A stretch of DNA of 64,000 nt from G963662905 sp963662905 (GTDB taxonomy: Bacteria; Bacteroidota; Bacteroidia; Bacteroidales; WRLA01). This document shows, piece by piece, positions 1-8,808 of this stretch (the stretch's first letter is position 1; the number at the start of each line of letters is the position of its first letter). The translations under genes and the position numbers were made by a program. The notes under the pieces are model-generated. The model did no database searches and was not told the origin of the DNA. It worked only from the letters and a program-made list of their open reading frames with translations. The stretch is from NCBI GenBank assembly GCA_963662905.2, contig CAXXFD010000003.1, positions 124,001 to 188,000 of the forward strand, in the 5' to 3' direction.

Positions 1-84
1 TTGAAACAAGGCTGAAACGGCAGTGCAACAGTGTTGTTCTATTGATGCACCACCGTTTCAACATGGGTTCGGCAGGGCCAGACT

Positions 85-106
85 TTGAATTTGAACTTTA
101 TAGAGC
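85..106 (+). repeat. Fragment of the dispersed palindromic element also at 7180-7334
   Basis: These 22 bases match exactly, in inverted orientation, positions 7212-7233 inside the palindromic element between the two dehydratase-pathway genes. No second end is visible here, so this is a partial copy or a chance boundary. The rest of 1-120 shows no gene. Confidence 0.5.
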
Positions 107-120
107 TTTATGAACAGGCA

Positions 121-1761
121 CTATATGCCTTGTTTGTTATTGGTATATTTTGTAATAAGCTTGATCCTTAAATCTTTAAACATTTTATGGATGTTTTCCA
201 TACGCTCAATGGTAAGGGTATTGAGGCGTTCGGCAGCAAGCTTTGGATCCTCTTTGAGTAATTCCTGGATTTCTGCATCGAGGGCGGCCTGTTCATCAAA
301 AAATGCCTGTTCGATCGGGTCGCGCATTTCGTGCAGGTCTTGCACAGCATCCTGCCAGCGCAGATAAAGCAGATTATCCACAAAATCAACGCACCAGCGG
401 ATTGAATTATCATTATATTCCTCAGGGTCATAAGCTTTATAGCATGCTGCGATTTCGGTATTTCCGCTGTAAATTGGTACATAGGCGCTCGTAAAAGCAT
501 TATCCACATAAAACCAGTAAACACCACCGATTGCATCAGGCAGCCAGCCTCTTAGTTGGGCAATCATTCCATATTCACCACGTGCACGGGCCACATTTCT
601 ACGCCTGTTAATTTTAAGCAAACGACGCATTTCTTCGCGGGGAAATGGAGTTGCCAATGGACTCCGAACCATTTGTCCTTCTTTTCCGGGATAGAACCAG
701 CCGGGCGCATTCTCTTTGTCGTAAATCGTTCCGCTGAAGGTGGAACGCTGAAAAGCCATGATATCCTGCACCTGCATTTTTTGTTTTGGCTGTGCAGAAA
801 AAGGATAAATGCTCAAAGGCTCAACAAACTGTGTGTATTGATTTTCTCCGGCAAAAGGATTGGTAGTATAGCGGTTTGGCAGATTGGGCAAATCCGGACA
901 GAACGTACTGTAAAACAGCCAAAAACGGCTGGTAGCCCATTCGCGTGGGACAGGGGCGTAGGCATCCTGCCAGATGAATGGCATGCCTGAATCAGGATCA
1001 TACCACCCGTGCTCAATGGCAACATCCTTATAGTTTTTCGAAACACGGAAATTCTTTTTGTCTTTTGGGTTGATTTGCTTGATGATACTCCAGTTGGGAA
1101 TGATGAGCACATGATCATCCGGAACGCGCTGAGCAGCCCATATAGCGCCGGGTTTTCCGCTTTCAGGTGTCCAGTCGTTGCCCACGCTGTAAACTTCGAG
1201 TACCCAGGCTTCTTCGGTATCGGCAATAACCAATGATTCGGATTCGCCACCGCATGAGGGACGAAATCCATACTCTTCGAGCAGGGCAGTGATAAGCTCA
1301 AGCGCATTTTCGGCTTTTTTGCAACGTTGCAGAGCAAAAGCCTGTGCCTGCTCAATGGTCATTATCTGGGCGCAGTTTTCCAGATCGAGCTTGAGTTCCT
1401 CGCGTTGTGAGAGTGTGCTTTCGCCAATAGCCAGCTGATGCTCATTCATCTGTGGGTAAGCGCTTTGGAAGTAACCATATGTTTCGGGTACCTGCGGAAT
1501 GTACCCCAGCACTTCGCCATAATCGCCTAGCGGACGGCCACTTTCAACCATGCCCCAGTAAATGGGTGCTTTGGCGTCTTTTTTAAATTTTTGTCCGGGC
1601 ACATAATGTACACGGCAATCCGGACCGGCATCTGTGTGTGATACGAGTACACTGCCGTCTTTGGTGGCATTTTTTCCTGCAACGATTACCGTGCAGGCGT
1701 TTGATGATAATCCATTGAGGATCAATCCGAAAGCGATAATAATTTCAAAAATATTTTTCAT
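121..1761 (-). CDS. Peptidase family C69 dipeptidase, secreted Ntn-hydrolase
   Basis: The product has 546 residues. A hydrophobic leader (about residues 4-18) is followed by a Cys at residue 23 in an N-A-C-T context. In family C69 the leader is removed so that this Cys becomes the N-terminal nucleophile. The following segment with S-H-T-D-A and the later G-G-E-S-E-S region with E-E-A-W-V-L-E-V fit Bacteroidota C69 dipeptidases, which split dipeptides in the envelope. The length is usual for the family. It is the last gene of a long minus-strand run, 4 bases after the S37 peptidase gene, so the two are probably cotranscribed. Exact substrate specificity cannot be read; dipeptides left by the neighbouring proline peptidase are a reasonable guess. 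Confidence 0.85.
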   Translation of the reverse strand: MKNIFEIIIAFGLILNGLSSNACTVIVAGKNATKDGSVLVSHTDAGPDCRVHYVPGQKFKKDAKAPIYWGMVESGRPLGDYGEVLGYIPQVPETYGYFQSAYPQMNEHQLAIGESTLSQREELKLDLENCAQIMTIEQAQAFALQRCKKAENALELITALLEEYGFRPSCGGESESLVIADTEEAWVLEVYSVGNDWTPESGKPGAIWAAQRVPDDHVLIIPNWSIIKQINPKDKKNFRVSKNYKDVAIEHGWYDPDSGMPFIWQDAYAPVPREWATSRFWLFYSTFCPDLPNLPNRYTTNPFAGENQYTQFVEPLSIYPFSAQPKQKMQVQDIMAFQRSTFSGTIYDKENAPGWFYPGKEGQMVRSPLATPFPREEMRRLLKINRRRNVARARGEYGMIAQLRGWLPDAIGGVYWFYVDNAFTSAYVPIYSGNTEIAACYKAYDPEEYNDNSIRWCVDFVDNLLYLRWQDAVQDLHEMRDPIEQAFFDEQAALDAEIQELLKEDPKLAAERLNTLTIERMENIHKMFKDLRIKLITKYTNNKQGI

Positions 1762-1765
1762 AGGT

Positions 1766-3124
1766 TTATTTATTTACAGGGATTTCCATTTCGAGCCATT
1801 CCGAGAGTTTCTCAAATACTTGCTGTTTCTGTTCTTCGGGTAAATTACGGATGCGGGTGGCATGTGAACCGCCTTTTTTTACGATTTTCAGGTGATCGGT
1901 TTTATCGTCGGGCACAGCAGCTGAAGCCGACCAGGGATCGTATTCACCATAGATATACAGGATGCGGTCGCCGTGGTTTTTAATAAACGCATCCACTTCC
2001 AGCATGCTTTCCGGGATATATTCCACGGAATCGCCCACAGGACTAAATATCTGAAGCAGATATCCTTCTGCATCAGGAATGCTCAGTTTGCCTTCGAAAG
2101 GCTTGGTATCGTAGCCGTAATAGCCCAATTCATGTGCGGCCTGATAAAAGAAAGGTTCTGTGGGCTTTTTTGCTTCTATGGCGAAATAATCCGGGCCACT
2201 TACTTCGAGCAGATGATCCAGAAGCTCCTGTACGACATCGCCTTGAGGCACTTCTTCGCAATCGTGTCCCCACTGAAAAAAAGCAAATGGATATTCCAAA
2301 ACGCAATAATCCAAAACGGCATCCATGGGAATATTAAAGGTATAATTCTTTTCTTCACAGTACTTTTTGAAACCGGGCATCAAATAATCCCTGACTGTCA
2401 GTACCATATGCTGATAGTCGAGAATCCGTTCGCGGCATTCTTCGGTAGCCACATTACGCAGGAATTCTTCCTCGCGCGGATCTTCCACAGCAAAATTGAT
2501 GGGCGCAACATAGGGAATGCTCACATCCACATCATTCGGATAATGTTTGCGGTGGTAAATAGTGGTTTGTCCGCCTTTGCTGATGCCGGTATTGATCCAT
2601 TTTCCTTTATAAAGATTCTTGAAAATCTCAGTGATTCGGTGATGGTCACCGGCAGCATTGGCTACGGTCAGATATTCCCATCCGGCATTTTCGGGTCGCG
2701 ATTCCGCAAAATAACGATGCTCCACAACAATTTCATTGCTGCCCAGCATCGGACTTAATTCATTGATATAGCGCGGGTTTTTGGCATATCCGGCCTGATA
2801 TCCTTCTGTAACAAGCAATGCAGGGCGGTCAAAACCTTTATGAAATACAAAAACGCGCTGCTTAAAACTGCCCTTTTCGGGATGTTTGTGATCCAGAGGT
2901 TGTTCCACACGAATTTCATAAATTTTCTCGAAAAAATCGTTTCCTTTGATTTCCTGAACATCAGAGACATAAGGAAGCGATGCGAGTACTTTGGCAAAAT
3001 CCTGGCTTTGATCTACCGTAATTTTTAGCGGATCTGCCTGTTTTGCTGTTTTTTTGGTTGTACCGCAGGATGCTATAATCAGTGCCAGCAGTACGAATAA
3101 AATTTGTAATTGTTTTTTAATCAT
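1766..3124 (-). CDS. S37-family prolyl aminopeptidase, lipoprotein
   Basis: This 452-residue protein starts with a lipoprotein signal ending in I-A-S-C-G, so it is probably anchored in the envelope. The body carries T-G-I-S-K-G-G, the serine-nucleophile motif of peptidase family S37 (prolyl tri/tetrapeptidyl aminopeptidases), followed by Y-P-N-D-V-D and a V-A-P-I stretch typical of the family. A late Y-G-E-Y-D-P-W and G-S-H-A-T would place the acid and His of the triad. Such enzymes remove short peptides ending in proline from N termini. Its position at the end of a hydroxyproline-catabolism run supports a role in feeding proline-rich peptides inward. The family call is firm; the substrate is inferred. 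Confidence 0.85.
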   Translation of the reverse strand: MIKKQLQILFVLLALIIASCGTTKKTAKQADPLKITVDQSQDFAKVLASLPYVSDVQEIKGNDFFEKIYEIRVEQPLDHKHPEKGSFKQRVFVFHKGFDRPALLVTEGYQAGYAKNPRYINELSPMLGSNEIVVEHRYFAESRPENAGWEYLTVANAAGDHHRITEIFKNLYKGKWINTGISKGGQTTIYHRKHYPNDVDVSIPYVAPINFAVEDPREEEFLRNVATEECRERILDYQHMVLTVRDYLMPGFKKYCEEKNYTFNIPMDAVLDYCVLEYPFAFFQWGHDCEEVPQGDVVQELLDHLLEVSGPDYFAIEAKKPTEPFFYQAAHELGYYGYDTKPFEGKLSIPDAEGYLLQIFSPVGDSVEYIPESMLEVDAFIKNHGDRILYIYGEYDPWSASAAVPDDKTDHLKIVKKGGSHATRIRNLPEEQKQQVFEKLSEWLEMEIPVNK

Positions 3125-3201
3125 GGTGTTGTGGGTGTTAGTTGGAATAATTCAATTTGAGGCATTCTTAAATAACAGGTTTTATGATGTGCGAATCAGC
3201 T

Positions 3202-5046
3202 CTATAATTTTATGGATTCAAATTTACCTTTGATATTATGCATATAAAAACTACTCAAGGATGGAGATTCCAGAAAATCACTGTATAATGTTAAAGGCAC
3301 ATTGAAGTAATGCCATATTTCTCCATGATGGAATTCAATTGCAAGTATTTTTGTATATGTATCGTATCCAACCGATGCAATACCAGAGGATTTAACCGGG
3401 TTTAGTCGAATAGCAGCATTATCGTTTTTGAATAAGCTTTTTACTAAATCTGAAATTACATATTTCTGGTTTTTACTTGTAGGTTTATCCGGGATTGTTG
3501 GCTGTAGCCACTCAACTTCGATAATAGGTTTGATGTGTTTTGAGAAATTTTTACTATTGTTGTATAATCCAATATGTTTGAAAATTTCTTCTCGTGATTT
3601 GGGTTTGACACAAAACTTTAAAACTTCTAAAACTGTTTTGTCAATAGCATCTCGAATTTGTTCTTGATCCTTGACCCATCTTGTTGTAGCATGGAGCCTA
3701 AGATGCTTGTCGATCTGCTCTAAAGAACTGGTAATATGAGTTATATCTATGTCTCTATCTATGGCTCTTTCTTTAGCTCCTGGTTTAATACTTAAAATGG
3801 AAAGAGGATGGATTTTGATAGTACACAGAAAATAATTTCGATCTGAATCTGTTTCAAATCTTGGTGGAGGTGAACCATTCTTGTCCAGTTCGCTATAAAT
3901 TATTGGGATACCGGTACCTCTCCCTTCAGTCAGTTTTAATTCCTTCAAAAAGTCCCCGATTTTTCTGTTACGGTAATCCCTTGCAAAAACGCGTTTTTTC
4001 TGAAGCATTGTGTTGTCAACAGGAGGCAATGGCCCCGGAAAGCTTAAAATTTCGATTCTATCGGGTAATATTTGAATTTCTACCGGATTATCACGCTCAT
4101 AGCTTTTATGGTAAACTGCGTTTACCAAAGCTTCTTCAATTGCAATGTACGGGTAATTAAAAAAACGAATTGCTTCAGCCTGTCTGGATACTTTTGATAT
4201 GTGTTCTTTAATAACGTTTGCTTTTATAAAACTTAAAGAATCCCTAATCTGATTAACAATTGTACCAGTAAATATCTTTTCTTCGTAATCTTTACCAATT
4301 TTTTCTTTGTGGACTACTAATTCAATTTTCGCACCCTTAATAATATTATGAGGCCTTTCATTAAACAAGAGCAAACCGGCATTGGTTGGGAATAAGACAT
4401 CGGAACCTTTCACAATCTGCAATTGTTTGCATAATTCAGAAAATGAAATTTTTGAGCTTTCTTCGTAAAGCGAGCTCTTTACTTCTTTTAAAAAGGACTG
4501 AATGAGCCTCAGTTCAATATCATCAATGGATGCAGTTTGGTTTACTCTGTCATCATAAGGAATTCTGGCAGTTTGTTCCAGAAGATTTCTTTCATCCACA
4601 CTGCCGTCCTTGACTTTTAAAGTTGTTGATCCCCGTTTAATGTAGAAAGCTTTTTCGCTCCGTTTTTCGCTTAAGCTCACAGGTGCTTTGTATGGTCGGT
4701 TATCACCACCAGAAGCTTTTACAACCAATATACACCTACTGTCAATTATAAATGGCTGATAAATAGGAAAATAAGGAGGGGAGATTTTATTGGAAATTTC
4801 GACCAATTTCTTTTGAATTGAATCAATCTGTTCAGGTTTAAGTCCATGCGGAGGTAAAATAGCCTTGCCATTTTCTTCCTCAACACCAATAATAATGAAT
4901 CCTCCGTTCAGATTATTTATATCATTCGCATACGCACATAACGAATGGAGGATATTTTCAGGATTCCATCCCTTTTTCAGTTCAATTCTCTCCCATTCAA
5001 TGGTGTTCCCGTTGAGCAATTCACTAATATTTATTGGTAGCGTCAT
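3202..5046 (-). CDS. AlbA_2 (Schlafen-like) and divergent ATPase protein with C-terminal KTSC domain
   Basis: The 614-residue protein begins with an AlbA_2-like domain (about residues 10-130, with E-W-E-R-I-E-L-K and G-G-F-I-I-I-G-V). A divergent HATPase_c_4 region follows at about 295-410, with E-E-A-L-V-N-A-V-Y-H and later T-E-G-R-G-T-G-I. The first two parts are the usual layout of proteins annotated as ATP-binding putative regulators. The last 60 residues (A-S-V-G-Y-D to N-I-K-G-K-F) look like a KTSC domain, named for a region seen near some lysyl-tRNA synthetases; this addition is less usual. No membrane segment is seen. It lies 36 bases after the trans-3-hydroxyproline dehydratase gene on the same strand. 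Function is unknown; regulation of the locus or a defence role are both possible. Confidence 0.7.
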   Translation of the reverse strand: MTLPINISELLNGNTIEWERIELKKGWNPENILHSLCAYANDINNLNGGFIIIGVEEENGKAILPPHGLKPEQIDSIQKKLVEISNKISPPYFPIYQPFIIDSRCILVVKASGGDNRPYKAPVSLSEKRSEKAFYIKRGSTTLKVKDGSVDERNLLEQTARIPYDDRVNQTASIDDIELRLIQSFLKEVKSSLYEESSKISFSELCKQLQIVKGSDVLFPTNAGLLLFNERPHNIIKGAKIELVVHKEKIGKDYEEKIFTGTIVNQIRDSLSFIKANVIKEHISKVSRQAEAIRFFNYPYIAIEEALVNAVYHKSYERDNPVEIQILPDRIEILSFPGPLPPVDNTMLQKKRVFARDYRNRKIGDFLKELKLTEGRGTGIPIIYSELDKNGSPPPRFETDSDRNYFLCTIKIHPLSILSIKPGAKERAIDRDIDITHITSSLEQIDKHLRLHATTRWVKDQEQIRDAIDKTVLEVLKFCVKPKSREEIFKHIGLYNNSKNFSKHIKPIIEVEWLQPTIPDKPTSKNQKYVISDLVKSLFKNDNAAIRLNPVKSSGIASVGYDTYTKILAIEFHHGEIWHYFNVPLTLYSDFLESPSLSSFYMHNIKGKFESIKL

Positions 5047-5082
5047 GTTTTATTTGTCCTCACGATTATATGTATCATATTT

Positions 5083-6132
5083 CTACCGAAAAATAAACCC
5101 ATCTTTCAAGCCATCTTCCGGATCAAAATAGAAACGGTTCTGGCCTGTGATGCTGGCGGTTCCGGCAACTTCGGGCACAACGGCATCATGCGGGCCATAA
5201 GTTGTTAGTTCTTTGATTTTTACATCCATCAAAGTACCTAAAATACTTTCTATACGGATGCTATCGCCGACGGCTAAATTATCCTTGAAGCGGTGCAGGG
5301 CAGCACGGGCGCTTACTCCTGATCCGGTTGGGCTGCGATCTACTTCTCCTTCGGCAAAAATGCAGACGTTACGGCTGTGATGCATTGGGTTAAATGCTTT
5401 TCCTGTGAAGATTGTACCGTATAAAAAGCTCAGGTCTTCCTCAAAAGGATGCTTGATTTCAAATTGTTCCATCACCGCATATTTTATCCTGCGGCCGTAG
5501 TCGATCAGGCGGTTATAATCGCGGGCATCCATTTTTAAGCCAAGCTTTTCAGCATCCGTAAAAGCATAAAATGCTCCCCCAAAAGCTACATCAAAATCTA
5601 CCGTGCCAATTCCGGGGACATCCACTTTCTGGTCGTACAGCAGCACAAAAGAAGGGACATTCTCGAAATACACCTGATCTACTTTGCCGTTTTCTTTAAA
5701 TGTAGCATGTGCAGTGATTCGTCCCGGAGGCGCATCTATGCGGATGAATGGATCAGATTCGTCTTTTTTGATGAGCCCGGTATCCAAAACCAGTGTTACC
5801 AGGGCAATCATGGCATGACCGCACATGGTGGAATATCCTTCGTTGTGCAGGAAAAACGTTCCGAAATCGCCATCATTGGAGCAAGGCTCAGTAACTACAG
5901 CACCGTACATATCGGCATGACCGCGCGGTTCCCACATCAGTCCGGTGCGGATATAGTCCAGATGATCACGGAAAAACCTGCGTTTCTCCAGAATGGTATT
6001 GCCTTTGATTTCCGGCAAGCCGCCCGTAATTACCCGCAAGGGCTCGCCACCGGTATGAAGGTCAATCGTGTTGATTTCCAGCCAGTTTTCCGGTTTTTCC
6101 CAGTTCCAGTCTTGAAAGATATTTATATCCAT
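5083..6132 (-). CDS. trans-3-hydroxy-L-proline dehydratase (proline racemase superfamily)
   Basis: This 349-residue proline-racemase-superfamily enzyme has the first catalytic Cys at residue 104 (M-C-G-H-A) but Thr at residue 269 (D-R-S-P-T-G-S-G) where racemases and 4-hydroxyproline epimerases have the second Cys. The Cys/Thr pair marks trans-3-hydroxy-L-proline dehydratase, as in human L3HYPDH, which removes water to give delta1-pyrroline-2-carboxylate. The gene starts 2 bases after the stop of the gene for a matching reductase, so substrate and product enzymes are paired in one transcript. The protein has no signal peptide and should act in the cytosol. An epimerase is unlikely because the second Cys is missing. 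Confidence 0.9.
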   Translation of the reverse strand: MDINIFQDWNWEKPENWLEINTIDLHTGGEPLRVITGGLPEIKGNTILEKRRFFRDHLDYIRTGLMWEPRGHADMYGAVVTEPCSNDGDFGTFFLHNEGYSTMCGHAMIALVTLVLDTGLIKKDESDPFIRIDAPPGRITAHATFKENGKVDQVYFENVPSFVLLYDQKVDVPGIGTVDFDVAFGGAFYAFTDAEKLGLKMDARDYNRLIDYGRRIKYAVMEQFEIKHPFEEDLSFLYGTIFTGKAFNPMHHSRNVCIFAEGEVDRSPTGSGVSARAALHRFKDNLAVGDSIRIESILGTLMDVKIKELTTYGPHDAVVPEVAGTASITGQNRFYFDPEDGLKDGFIFR

Positions 6133-6134
6133 TT

Positions 6135-7100
6135 TTATATTTCTATTTGTGTGCCGATTTGCTTGTTTATAGCATTCAGATATGCCCGTTTTGCTGCAAA
6201 AAGATCAAACAAAGCCATTCCCACAGATTTTACCAAAGTGGTTTGATGCTTATCCACAAAAGTTTCTCCGGTGATCAGTTCAGACAGGGTGTAGATATTG
6301 CGTCCGGATATCCATTTTTCCTTCACTGGAACCACCACATCGCCGCATTCGTGCCGCGCAGCCGGACTGTCGATAAAATACTTGCTGATCATGCGGAAAA
6401 GTACAGCCGGCATTTCCTGCATGTCTTTTCGGAAAGAACCAATTCCAATAAAATGCTTTCCTTGCAGAAGTTCAGCATTATCAGGTAAAACAGGCTCATA
6501 GGAACTTGTGGCCGTAACAATAATATCGCTGGCTGCAACAAGCTGGCGTACATCGTGAACCATTTCCAGTCGGATTTCCGGGTTGAGCTTTTGAAGGTTT
6601 TCTTTAAAGCGGATCAGATTATCTTGCTGATTATCAAAGACAAAAACTTTCTCCAGATGAAAACAGGCAGAAATCATAAAAGCCTGGTAAACGCCCTGTA
6701 TGCCTGCACCTACAATGCCCAGGAAACGGGAATTTTCCGGTGCTGTAAATTTTGCGGCCACAGCACCTACGGCACCGGTACGCAAGGCTGTCAATGCGCT
6801 GCCGTTCATCAAGGCAAGTGCTTCTCCGGTATGACCATCATTCAGGAAAACATTGCCATAAATTGCCGGACGGCCTTTGGCGACATTTTCCGGGAATACA
6901 CTTACCAGTTTGGTTGTAAAATACATACCCGATGCACTAGGCATTAAAAGCACCGTATTGTTCTTTCCCATATCCATGTGCATACGGTCAGGCATTACAA
7001 AATCTCCTTTATGAAAAGTCCGGAATGCCTTTTCCATAGATGAAATAAGCTCCGAAGGTGGTAAAACCCGGTGGATATCCTGTTCGTTTAAAATGAGCAT
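6135..7100 (-). CDS. delta1-pyrroline-2-carboxylate reductase (ornithine cyclodeaminase/mu-crystallin family)
   Basis: The protein has 321 residues and the ornithine cyclodeaminase/mu-crystallin fold. A nucleotide-binding G-I-V-G-A-G-I-Q-G motif lies near residues 128-136, preceded by A-L-R-T-G-A-V-G. Family members include ornithine cyclodeaminases, alanine dehydrogenases and imine reductases. Placement 2 bases before a Cys/Thr-type trans-3-hydroxyproline dehydratase points to reduction of delta1-pyrroline-2-carboxylate to L-proline with NAD(P)H. The superfamily is seen directly; the substrate follows from context. An ornithine cyclodeaminase would make a different amino acid link but would also yield proline. 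Confidence 0.83.
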   Translation of the reverse strand: MLILNEQDIHRVLPPSELISSMEKAFRTFHKGDFVMPDRMHMDMGKNNTVLLMPSASGMYFTTKLVSVFPENVAKGRPAIYGNVFLNDGHTGEALALMNGSALTALRTGAVGAVAAKFTAPENSRFLGIVGAGIQGVYQAFMISACFHLEKVFVFDNQQDNLIRFKENLQKLNPEIRLEMVHDVRQLVAASDIIVTATSSYEPVLPDNAELLQGKHFIGIGSFRKDMQEMPAVLFRMISKYFIDSPAARHECGDVVVPVKEKWISGRNIYTLSELITGETFVDKHQTTLVKSVGMALFDLFAAKRAYLNAINKQIGTQIEI

Positions 7101-7179
7101 AGGCGTTTTTCTGCGAAATATATTGAATTTTACGGGATTGTGATAATTAAATTTTCAAAGTTCAAAACTTTGGAAAAAT

Positions 7180-7334
7180 TAATTAGAGCTTGTCCACAGA
7201 GTCGAGAGTTTGCTCTATAAAGTTCAAATTCAAGGCGTGTGAAAAATCCAAACCGGATAATACTCAAGTATTTGAGGATTTGGATTTTGAGCAATCCCGA
7301 AGCTTCGGGAGACTTTATAGACGAACTCTAATTA
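7180..7334. repeat. MITE-like palindromic element inside the hydroxyproline gene run
   Basis: The 15-base ends (7180-7194 and 7320-7334) are inverted copies with 13 matches. Just inside them, TCTATAAAG (7214-7222) mirrors CTTTATAGA (7312-7320). Near the right end, TCCCGAAGCTTCGGGA is a perfect palindrome. The element has no ORF of its own and sits between the reductase and aminopeptidase genes, so it may alter read-through. A 22-base piece recurs at 85-106. Confidence 0.6.
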
Positions 7335-7341
7335 AAACCTT

Positions 7342-8724
7342 TTATCGCTTCATAGCTTCGACATCCTCCGGCCGCTTCGGAATAGGCTTGCCCAGCAATT
7401 CATAGCCATCTTCGGTAATCACGAAATCTTCTTCATTACGGATGCCGCCAAAATCCTTGTATTGTTCTATTTTATCAAAATTATAGAATGCAGCATTATG
7501 TCCCTGAGCTTTCCATAAATCGATCAGTTCGGGAATAAAATATACGCCCGGCTCAATAGTCAGGACAAATCCGGGCTTGAGTGGCCGCGCCAGGCGGAGG
7601 CTTTTCAACCCAAATTGCGTGCTTTTGGCTTTGCCTTCATAACCTACATAAACCTCGCCCAAATCTTCCATATCATGAACATCCAGACCCATCATATGGC
7701 CTAAACCACAAGGAAAGAAAAGCGCATGGGCTCCGGCTGCCAGGGCTTCTTCGGTATCGCCTTTCATAAAGCCAAGAGCTTTCATATCGTTGATGATGCT
7801 GCGTGCGGCTGATAAATGGACTTCTTTGAAGGGAACACCGGGTTTCAAAGCTGCAATAGCCGATTCGTGTGCATTGAGCGCGACATGGTAGATTTCTTTC
7901 TGCCGATCGGTGAATTTGTCAGAAACAGGAATGGTGCTCGACATATCGCCGGCATAATGCAGTGGCGTTTCCGCGCCGCAATCGAGCAGGAACAGATCGC
8001 CTTCTTTCAGTGTATTGCCGTGATAATGGTTGTGCAGGGTTTGCCCGTTGATGGTGGCGATGATCGGAAAGCTGATATTTCCATTGGCAGCCAAAGCGAT
8101 TTCGTGCACACGCGCTGCTACCTGAGCTTCGGTCATGCCGGGGCGGATTATGCGCATAGCTTCCATGTGCATATCGGCAGTAATATCCACGGCTTTATGA
8201 ATTTCGGCAATCTCTTCTGCTGATTTTACTGCGCGTTGCTCTACAACTGCTGTGATAAATTCTTTGGAAACATGGCTGGCCAGTTCATCAGGATGAATAT
8301 CAAGCCACTTAAACAGTTGAATTTTATTGTCGTGGCGGTAGGGTGGAAGGTAGTGGATTTTTCGTCCTTTGCTGCGCGCTTCCGGTAAGAGTTCATCCAG
8401 CTTTGCAAGGGGACGAACATCCGTAATGGCGTAATTTACAGCGCGCTCGGCTAATGTTGGCTGCGATCCCATCCAAACAATGGAATCAATGGTGAGATCA
8501 TCGCCAAAAAGGATTTCTTCACCGCTGTCGATGTCTATGGCGGCATGAAGCCCCGGGTAGTCCATTCCGAAATAATACAGAAAAGAACTGTCCTGACGGA
8601 AATGATAGGTATTGTCGGGATAATTCATGGGGCTTTCATTATTGCCGCAGAAAAGGCAAATCCCTGACGACATTTCATTTTTGAGTGCTGCTCTTCTTTT
8701 CTGGTAGGTTTCTTTGGTAAACAT
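7342..8724 (-). CDS. Xaa-Pro aminopeptidase (peptidase family M24B)
   Basis: From ATG 8724 the protein has 460 residues. The N-terminal aminopeptidase P domain includes the P-D-N-T-Y-H-F-R-Q-D-S-S-F-L-Y-Y-F-G segment. The C-terminal pita-bread domain shows the metal ligands in order: L-L-D-C-G-A and A-G-D-M-S, then the G-H-M-M-G-L-D-V-H region, I-E-P-G and the final E before D-F-V-I. It removes the residue before proline from peptides in the cytosol. A longer reading from 8784 adds 20 residues lacking family similarity, so the ATG at 8724 is preferred. Between HypD and the proline-forming enzymes, it probably frees proline and hydroxyproline from imported peptides. Cleavage before hydroxyproline itself is inferred. 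Confidence 0.9.
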   Translation of the reverse strand: MFTKETYQKRRAALKNEMSSGICLFCGNNESPMNYPDNTYHFRQDSSFLYYFGMDYPGLHAAIDIDSGEEILFGDDLTIDSIVWMGSQPTLAERAVNYAITDVRPLAKLDELLPEARSKGRKIHYLPPYRHDNKIQLFKWLDIHPDELASHVSKEFITAVVEQRAVKSAEEIAEIHKAVDITADMHMEAMRIIRPGMTEAQVAARVHEIALAANGNISFPIIATINGQTLHNHYHGNTLKEGDLFLLDCGAETPLHYAGDMSSTIPVSDKFTDRQKEIYHVALNAHESAIAALKPGVPFKEVHLSAARSIINDMKALGFMKGDTEEALAAGAHALFFPCGLGHMMGLDVHDMEDLGEVYVGYEGKAKSTQFGLKSLRLARPLKPGFVLTIEPGVYFIPELIDLWKAQGHNAAFYNFDKIEQYKDFGGIRNEEDFVITEDGYELLGKPIPKRPEDVEAMKR

Positions 8725-8808
8725 ATCTTTTGGTTTTAAATTTTCCGGTAAATGTCCCCCAACATATTGCCGGGGGACAAACAACCAATAAAAAATAGAT
8801 GAAAAAAA

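Noticed and set aside
5083..6132. Proline racemase or 4-hydroxyproline epimerase
   Set aside because: The second catalytic Cys is Thr 269, which fits the dehydratase subgroup.
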